This document shows positions 1 to 5,747 of a DNA stretch of 5,747 nt, one piece after another. How positions within the stretch are numbered: the stretch's first letter is position 1; each line of letters begins with the position of its first letter. Location: assembly GCA_012269655.1 (NCBI GenBank), contig JAAXJV010000112.1, forward strand, positions 1-5,747, in the 5' to 3' direction. Below the pieces are notes generated by a model. That model was given only the letters and a program-made list of their open reading frames with translations, had not been told where the DNA came from and searched no databases. This DNA is from Pseudomonadales bacterium (lineage in GTDB: Bacteria > Pseudomonadota > Gammaproteobacteria > Pseudomonadales > Litorivicinaceae). Made by a program: the position numbers and the translations under genes.

Positions 1-2235
<2,235 letters not shown>

Positions 2236-2256
2236 TGAGGGTTTGTTCGGCAGACG

Positions 2257-2283
2257 AAAAAAAACCGGCAACTGCCGGTTTTT
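2257..2283. terminator. Bidirectional terminator between converging proB and rpsT
   Basis: The stem is ACCGGC (2264-2269) paired with GCCGGT (2274-2279) around the four-base loop AACT. Flanking A and T runs extend the pairing. On the plus strand it is followed by five T (2279-2283) and lies 21 bases after the proB stop. On the minus strand it is followed by eight T (complement of the A run 2257-2264) and lies 17 bases after the rpsT stop. It therefore fits an intrinsic terminator for both genes. By T-tract length it should be stronger for rpsT. Confidence 0.9.
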
Positions 2284-2300
2284 CTTCGGAAAGTCAGCGA

Positions 2301-2570
2301 TTAAGCCGCTTTCAACGCCTTGATGCGGGCATTCAAACGGCTCTTGGTGCGGGCCGCTTTGTTCGCGCTGAAGATGCCTTTGTTAACCATGGCATCGATC
2401 ACGGGCTGAGCCGCCGTGAATGCTGCAGTGGCCGCGTCGGCCTCGTTGGCTGCCAGGGCAGCTTGGACTTTCTTGATCGTGGTGCGAACACGCGAGCGAA
2501 GGCTTGCGTTACGAGCGCGGCGACCTTCCGCCTGGCGTGCGCGTTTGCGTGCTTGAGGACTATTGGCCAC
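2301..2570 (-). CDS. rpsT: 30S ribosomal protein S20
   Basis: S20 is a small, basic, helical protein that binds 16S rRNA early in 30S assembly. The product is 89 residues (E. coli 87) and begins (M)ANSPQARKRARQAE. It carries the family's basic N-terminal helix, then RTTIKKVQAAL, and near the end KGIFSANKAARTKS, matching KNKAARHK in E. coli. The frame stays open 75 bases further upstream, but S20 homology begins at the GTG at 2568-2570, which has an AAGGAG ribosome binding site eight bases before it. The start is therefore GTG; as I recall, E. coli rpsT starts with UUG and its translation is repressed by free S20, so a weak start codon fits that type of control. The gene is convergent with proB and divergent from murJ. 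Confidence 0.97.
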   Translation of the reverse strand: MANSPQARKRARQAEGRRARNASLRSRVRTTIKKVQAALAANEADAATAAFTAAQPVIDAMVNKGIFSANKAARTKSRLNARIKALKAA

Positions 2571-2578
2571 CTGTGTAG

Positions 2579-2584
2579 CTCCTT
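2579..2584 (-). promoter_or_regulatory. Ribosome binding site fixing the GTG start of rpsT
   Basis: On the minus strand AAGGAG is followed by eight bases (CTACACAG) and then GTG GCC AAT. This strong site at good spacing settles the start against the longer upstream reading frame. Confidence 0.85.
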
Positions 2585-2600
2585 TAGTAATAAATCGTTG

Positions 2601-2621
2601 CGAGCCGCACATGCGGTCTCG
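2601..2621 (-). promoter_or_regulatory. Hairpin in the probable rpsT mRNA leader
   Basis: On the minus strand CGAG, a bulged A, and CCGC pair with GCGG and CTCG around an ATGT loop. This makes an eight-base-pair, GC-rich stem with one bulge, and the A and T next to the loop could add one pair. If transcription starts near 2626, the hairpin begins within a few bases of the 5' end of the leader and ends about 30 bases before the GTG. No T run follows, so it is not an intrinsic terminator. A role in mRNA stability or in S20 feedback is inference only. Confidence 0.5.
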
Positions 2622-2632
2622 AAAGGCGCGAT

Positions 2633-2661
2633 AAGATATAACCAAGCTGGGATGATGTCAA
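2633..2661 (-). promoter_or_regulatory. Sigma-70-type promoter for rpsT
   Basis: On the minus strand a perfect -35 box TTGACA (2661-2656) is separated by exactly 17 bases from a -10 box TATCTT (2638-2633, four of six consensus bases). The expected transcription start is near 2626, giving a leader of about 55 bases before the rpsT GTG. The -35 box ends immediately next to the murJ start codon, so it covers part of the murJ translation-initiation region. Confidence 0.75.
2649..2652 (+). promoter_or_regulatory. Weak ribosome binding site of murJ
   Basis: GGGA lies nine bases before the TTG at 2662. It is a short match but is the only reasonable one near this start. It sits inside the spacer of the opposing rpsT promoter. 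Confidence 0.4.
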
Positions 2662-4203
2662 TTGGGTAAGCGCTTATTTCGATCCAGTTCGGTCGTCTCG
2701 TTGATGACATTGCTCTCGCGTGTGCTTGGATTGGTGCGCGATGTGGTTTTGGCCGGTTTGTTTGGCGCATCAGGCGGTGCGGATGCCTTTTTTGTCGCCT
2801 TTAAAATTCCAAATTTTTTACGCCGCCTATTCGGTGAGGGCGCCTTCGCTCAGGCTTTTGTTCCGGTCTTGGCGGAATACATGGCCAAGCCAGAGGGCGC
2901 TCAAGCGGCGACTCGGGCACTGGTTGCCGCCACGGCTGGCGCACTTATGGCGGTCTTGGCAGCGCTCACCGTTGCGGTGGTTCTGTTTTCTGAGTACGTG
3001 GTTTGGGTGTTTGCACCGGGCTTTGCTGACGATCCGGACAAGATGTCGCTGGCGGGCGAATTGCTTGGGCTGACTTTTCCTTATTTGTTCTTTATCGCCG
3101 GAGTCGCGTTTGCTGGCGCTATTCTGAATGCGCACGACCGATTTGCAGTCCCGGCTTTTACGCCGGTTTTGTTGAACCTTTGCCTGATCGGCGCAGCCCT
3201 GTTGTCCGCGAATTTCGATGTGCCAGTGATGGCACTGGGTTGGGGTGTGTTGGCTGCCGGTCTGGTTCAGTGGCTGTTCCAAATTCCATTTTTGATTCAA
3301 ATCGGTATGGCGCCTCGCCCGCGTGTCACGCCCTCGCATCCGGGCGTACGTCAGATTGGCCGACTGATGTTGCCAGCCCTGTTTGGCGTGGGAGTCAGTC
3401 AGATCAATTTATTGCTCGATACCATCTTGGCCTCGTTTTTGGTCACCGGCAGTGTGTCTTGGCTGTATTACTCGGATCGCCTCGTCGAATTACCCTTGGG
3501 CGTCATCGGGATCGCCATTGCTACAGTCATTTTGCCTAAGCTCTCGCATGCACTTAGCGCCGGTCAGGATTCCCAAGCTCAATCCACTCAGGACTGGGGG
3601 CTGGCACTGTGTTTTATCTTGGGTGCGCCAGCCACTTTGGCACTGATCATGTTGGCGGAGCCCTTGCTGTTTACGCTGTTTCAGTACGGTGCCATGCAGG
3701 TGTCTGACGTTGAGCAGGCCTCGCTGTCACTTAAAGCCTACGCCTGTGGCCTGCTGCCATTCATGGCCATTAAGGTGCTGGCCCCGGGTTACTTCGCGCG
3801 CCAGGATACGCGAACTCCAGTGCGCATTGCGATCATCGCGATGGTCGCGAACATGGCGTTAAACCTCGCGCTGATCGGACCTCTTGCACACGTGGGTTTG
3901 GCTTTGGCGACCTCGTTGTCCTCGGCATTGAATGCCGGTTTGCTCTACTGGGGGCTGCGCAAACGCGGAGCTTACCAACTCAGTGATCGCTGGCTTTCGC
4001 TTTCGTTGCGTGTGGTGTTGGGACTGGTCGTGATGGCGCTGGCACTGACGCTTTGCATGCAGCAACTGCAGCCCTACGCAGAGATAGGAATTTGGCTGCG
4101 GGCCGGCCAGACTGGCTTGCTGGTGGCGGTCGGTGTTTTGAGCTATTTCGCGACCCTAATTCTAGCCGGTTGGCGTTGGCGTCAATGGTTGATGGCGGAC
4201 TGA
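2662..4203 (+). CDS. murJ: Lipid II flippase MurJ (MviN)
   Basis: MurJ is an inner-membrane protein of the MOP exporter superfamily that moves lipid II across the cytoplasmic membrane for peptidoglycan synthesis. The product has 513 residues (E. coli about 511) and is hydrophobic throughout, consistent with the family's 14 membrane segments. Conserved sequence includes MTLLSRVLGLVRD (R20, R26), DAFFVAFKIPNFLRR (D41, R54), EGAFAQAFVPVLAEY, WLYYSDRLVELPLGV (R273) and LAPGYFARQDTRTPV; these align with the charged cavity residues known to matter in E. coli MurJ. The start is TTG: an in-frame stop lies three codons upstream, and TTG places R20 where E. coli has R18. The next in-frame ATG (2704) would remove 14 conserved-region residues. 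murJ is divergent from rpsT and upstream of ribF on the same strand. The start codon is the uncertain part; the function is not. Confidence 0.95.
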   Translation: MGKRLFRSSSVVSLMTLLSRVLGLVRDVVLAGLFGASGGADAFFVAFKIPNFLRRLFGEGAFAQAFVPVLAEYMAKPEGAQAATRALVAATAGALMAVLAALTVAVVLFSEYVVWVFAPGFADDPDKMSLAGELLGLTFPYLFFIAGVAFAGAILNAHDRFAVPAFTPVLLNLCLIGAALLSANFDVPVMALGWGVLAAGLVQWLFQIPFLIQIGMAPRPRVTPSHPGVRQIGRLMLPALFGVGVSQINLLLDTILASFLVTGSVSWLYYSDRLVELPLGVIGIAIATVILPKLSHALSAGQDSQAQSTQDWGLALCFILGAPATLALIMLAEPLLFTLFQYGAMQVSDVEQASLSLKAYACGLLPFMAIKVLAPGYFARQDTRTPVRIAIIAMVANMALNLALIGPLAHVGLALATSLSSALNAGLLYWGLRKRGAYQLSDRWLSLSLRVVLGLVVMALALTLCMQQLQPYAEIGIWLRAGQTGLLVAVGVLSYFATLILAGWRWRQWLMAD

Positions 4204-4208
4204 CTCAC

Positions 4209-4237
4209 AGCGCTAGGGATCATGGGCGTTTAGCGCT
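4209..4237. repeat. Inverted repeat in the murJ-ribF gap
   Basis: AGCGCTA (4209-4215) and TAGCGCT (4231-4237) are perfect inverted copies separated by 15 bases. The core AGCGCT is itself palindromic, so the copies also read as a direct repeat. As RNA they could form a seven-base-pair stem, but no T run follows directly, so this is not a clear terminator. The second copy touches a possible -10 box. It could be a protein-binding site, an mRNA-end stabiliser, or chance. Confidence 0.45.
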
Positions 4238-4242
4238 ATACT
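4237..4242 (+). promoter_or_regulatory. Possible -10 box for ribF-ileS
   Basis: TATACT matches five of six bases of the sigma-70 -10 consensus and would start transcription near 4249, about 20 bases before the ribF GTG. The expected -35 position (4214-4219, TAGGGA) matches only three of six bases, and there is no extended -10 TG. ribF may equally be read through from murJ. Confidence 0.35.
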
Positions 4243-4259
4243 GCGCAACTTTATGCGTT

Positions 4260-4264
4260 GGGGA
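4260..4264 (+). promoter_or_regulatory. Ribosome binding site deciding the ribF start
   Basis: GGGGA lies five bases before the GTG at 4270. The alternative in-frame TTG at 4258 has no purine-rich stretch at a suitable distance upstream, and the first G of this site is part of that TTG codon. This supports GTG as the start. Confidence 0.55.
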
Positions 4265-4269
4265 CGACC

Positions 4270-5211
4270 GTGCAGGTTCGACTGGCTGGATTAGGCGAAA
4301 ATTGGAGTGCTCGGGGCTCGGTGGCAACACTGGGAAACCTTGATGGCGTTCATCGCGGTCACCAGGCGATTTTAAAGCAAGCACGTGAACGAGCAGATCA
4401 GTTGGGTGTGCCCAGCGTGGCTGTGGTGTTCGAGCCTCAGCCACGGGAATATTTCGCTCGTAGCAAGACAGGATTGTTGCCAGCCCCGGCACGTCTGACC
4501 AAATTCAAAGAAAAGATCCTGGCGTTAGCCCCCTTCGTTGACGGGGTTCAGGTGCTTAAGTTCAACGCGCAACTGTCCAGCCAAAATCCCGAGCAATTCG
4601 TTCAACATTGGCTACTGGATCAGTTGGGTATCCAACATTTGGTGGTCGGGGACGATTTTCGATTTGGTGCAAAGCGTGCTGGCGATTATGCCTTGCTAGA
4701 GCGGATGGGTGAGCAACACGGTTTTAGCGTCGAGCGGACCCGACAAGTGCTGCATAAGGGTCGCAGGATTTCATCAACCTGGGTGCGCGAAGCGCTGGCC
4801 GAAAACAATCTGGGGTTGGCCGAAGCCCTGTTGGGACGACCGTATTGCATGCGAGGGCACGTCAATCGTGGAATGCAGTTGGCTCGAACCTTGGGCTTTC
4901 CGACTGCGAATGTGAACTTGGGCCGGCAGACGCCCGCTTTGCGTGGTGTGTTCGCGGTTCGAGTGAATTGTGAAAAAGCAAACTTGGCCAATCATCCGGC
5001 GGTGGCGAATTTAGGTTCTCGACCTAGTGTTGAAGGTCGACCGGTCGGGCTGGAGGTCCATTTATTGGATTATCAGGGCGACCTGTATGGTCACGAATTG
5101 GATGTTGAATTCATTCATCATTTACGTGACGAACAAAAATTTGATGGGCTGGATGCCCTGACACAACAGATTCATCGTGATCACGCTCAGACGCGTGAGT
5201 TACTGAATTAA
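4270..5211 (+). CDS. ribF: Bifunctional riboflavin kinase / FAD synthetase
   Basis: RibF phosphorylates riboflavin to FMN and adenylates FMN to FAD in the cytoplasm. The protein has 313 residues from the GTG at 4270, the usual length. The N-terminal FMN adenylyltransferase domain (about 15-170) shows GNLDGVHRGH (22-31), where the common form is GNFDGVH, then FEPQP (54-58), VGDDFRFG (126-133) and ISST (167-170). The C-terminal riboflavin kinase domain (about 185-310) shows LGFPTAN (208-214) and LEVHLLD, with E262 the likely catalytic base by comparison with the family. The GTG start gives MQVRLAGL, in line with family N-termini such as MKLIRG. An in-frame TTG at 4258 would add four residues without homology. 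It lies 66 bases after murJ and 15 before ileS, so co-transcription with ileS is likely. Confidence 0.96.
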   Translation: MQVRLAGLGENWSARGSVATLGNLDGVHRGHQAILKQARERADQLGVPSVAVVFEPQPREYFARSKTGLLPAPARLTKFKEKILALAPFVDGVQVLKFNAQLSSQNPEQFVQHWLLDQLGIQHLVVGDDFRFGAKRAGDYALLERMGEQHGFSVERTRQVLHKGRRISSTWVREALAENNLGLAEALLGRPYCMRGHVNRGMQLARTLGFPTANVNLGRQTPALRGVFAVRVNCEKANLANHPAVANLGSRPSVEGRPVGLEVHLLDYQGDLYGHELDVEFIHHLRDEQKFDGLDALTQQIHRDHAQTRELLN

Positions 5212-5226
5212 CTAAGCAGACAAGAC

Positions 5227-5747
5227 ATGACCGACTACAAGACAACATTGAATCTCCCGGAAACGGACTTCCCGATGCGCGGCAATTTGCCCAAGCGCGA
5301 ACCGGATATGTTGAAAGACTGGTATGCGCAGGACGCCTACCAAGCGATGCGGGATGCCCGCGTAGGTGCGCCAAAATATATCTTGCATGACGGACCTCCC
5401 TACGCGAACGGCGATATTCACATCGGTCATGCGGTGAATAAGGTTCTCAAAGACATCGTGGTGAAAAGCCATGTCTTGGAAGGCTTTGACTCACCTTACG
5501 TGCCCGGCTGGGACTGCCACGGTCTGCCGATCGAGCACAAGGTGGAAACGACCATTGGCAAAATCGGTAAGGAATTCGATGACGCCAATGCCTTCCGCGA
5601 TGCCTGTCGTGCCTATGCGCATGAACAGATCGAGATTCAGAAGGCTGGTTTTAAACGCTTAGGTATCTTAGGCGATTGGGATAACCCATACCTGACTATG
5701 GCGCCCAAGACCGAAGCCGATACCGTTCGTACCTTGGGTGAATTGGT
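5227..5747 (+). CDS. ileS: Isoleucyl-tRNA synthetase, 3' end cut by window edge
   Basis: IleS charges tRNA-Ile with isoleucine and edits misactivated valine. Only the first 173 codons (plus two bases) of a protein normally near 940 residues are visible, and the frame is open to the window end. The N-terminus [20 protein letters not shown] is typical of bacterial IleS. The class I signature HIGH is at residues 65-68 within [14 protein letters not shown], and [14 protein letters not shown] follows. The KMSKS loop, the editing domain core and any zinc site are beyond the window. The ATG is 15 bases after the ribF stop with no strong ribosome binding site (AAGCAGA is the nearest purine-rich stretch), which suggests translation partly coupled to ribF. 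By analogy with related genomes lspA would be expected downstream, but it is not in view. Confidence 0.97.
   Translation, partial: MTDYKTTLNLPETDFPMRGNLPKREPDMLKDWYAQDAYQAMRDARVGAPKYILHDGPPYANGDIHIGHAVNKVLKDIVVKSHVLEGFDSPYVPGWDCHGLPIEHKVETTIGKIGKEFDDANAFRDACRAYAHEQIEIQKAGFKRLGILGDWDNPYLTMAPKTEADTVRTLGEL

Noticed and set aside
2632..2637. TAAGAT as the -10 box of a murJ promoter back to back with the rpsT -10
   Set aside because: It matches four of six bases but the expected -35 position (ACATGC, 2609-2614) has no resemblance to the consensus, so I could not support a murJ promoter call.
2827..3339. A 170-codon open frame antisense to murJ
   Set aside because: It lies wholly inside murJ on the other strand, its product is low-complexity and rich in Arg/Gln/His without a recognisable family, and no ribosome binding site was evident. 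It is a shadow of murJ codon use.
4258..4260. TTG at 4258 as the ribF start
   Set aside because: It has no ribosome binding site, adds four residues without homology, and a GGGGA site sits correctly for the GTG at 4270.
4253..4294. A 13-codon ATG frame overlapping the ribF start, considered as a leader peptide
   Set aside because: It has no ribosome binding site, regulatory codon run or attenuator structure; a frame this short is expected by chance.

Overview
The window is a stretch of core bacterial chromosome, most likely from a gammaproteobacterium. The order obg-proB, then rpsT on the opposite strand, then murJ-ribF-ileS matches what I recall for Pseudomonas-type genomes. In E. coli, rpsT also diverges from ribF-ileS, but murJ is elsewhere. 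Protein motifs agree with this placement (ObgE-like acidic tail, two-domain ProB with PUA, bifunctional RibF). I cannot name the genus from the sequence alone. I see no phage, insertion sequence, CRISPR, tRNA, rRNA or defence gene.

Layout. Positions 1-1141 hold the GTPase Obg, cut at its 5' end by the window edge. Its stop overlaps the start of proB (1138-2235), glutamate 5-kinase, in an ATGA junction, so the two are probably co-transcribed. A short GC-rich hairpin flanked by A and T runs (2257-2283) lies between the converging proB and rpsT genes and looks like a shared bidirectional terminator. rpsT (ribosomal protein S20) is on the minus strand at 2301-2570, starts with GTG, and has a strong promoter candidate at 2633-2661. 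Its probable leader contains a hairpin (2601-2621).

The divergent plus-strand run begins with murJ (2662-4203, lipid II flippase, apparent TTG start). Next is ribF (4270-5211, riboflavin kinase/FAD synthetase, GTG start chosen over an upstream TTG). ileS (from 5227, isoleucyl-tRNA synthetase) runs off the right edge after its HIGH motif. The 66-base murJ-ribF gap holds an inverted repeat and a possible -10 element.

The genes serve ribosome assembly and translation (Obg, S20, IleS), cell-wall precursor export (MurJ), flavin cofactors (RibF) and proline synthesis (ProB). I found no undescribed system. The points most worth checking are in the compact rpsT/murJ divergent region: a promoter abutting the murJ start codon, a leader hairpin, and a murJ start that a one-base change would convert to an ATG start.
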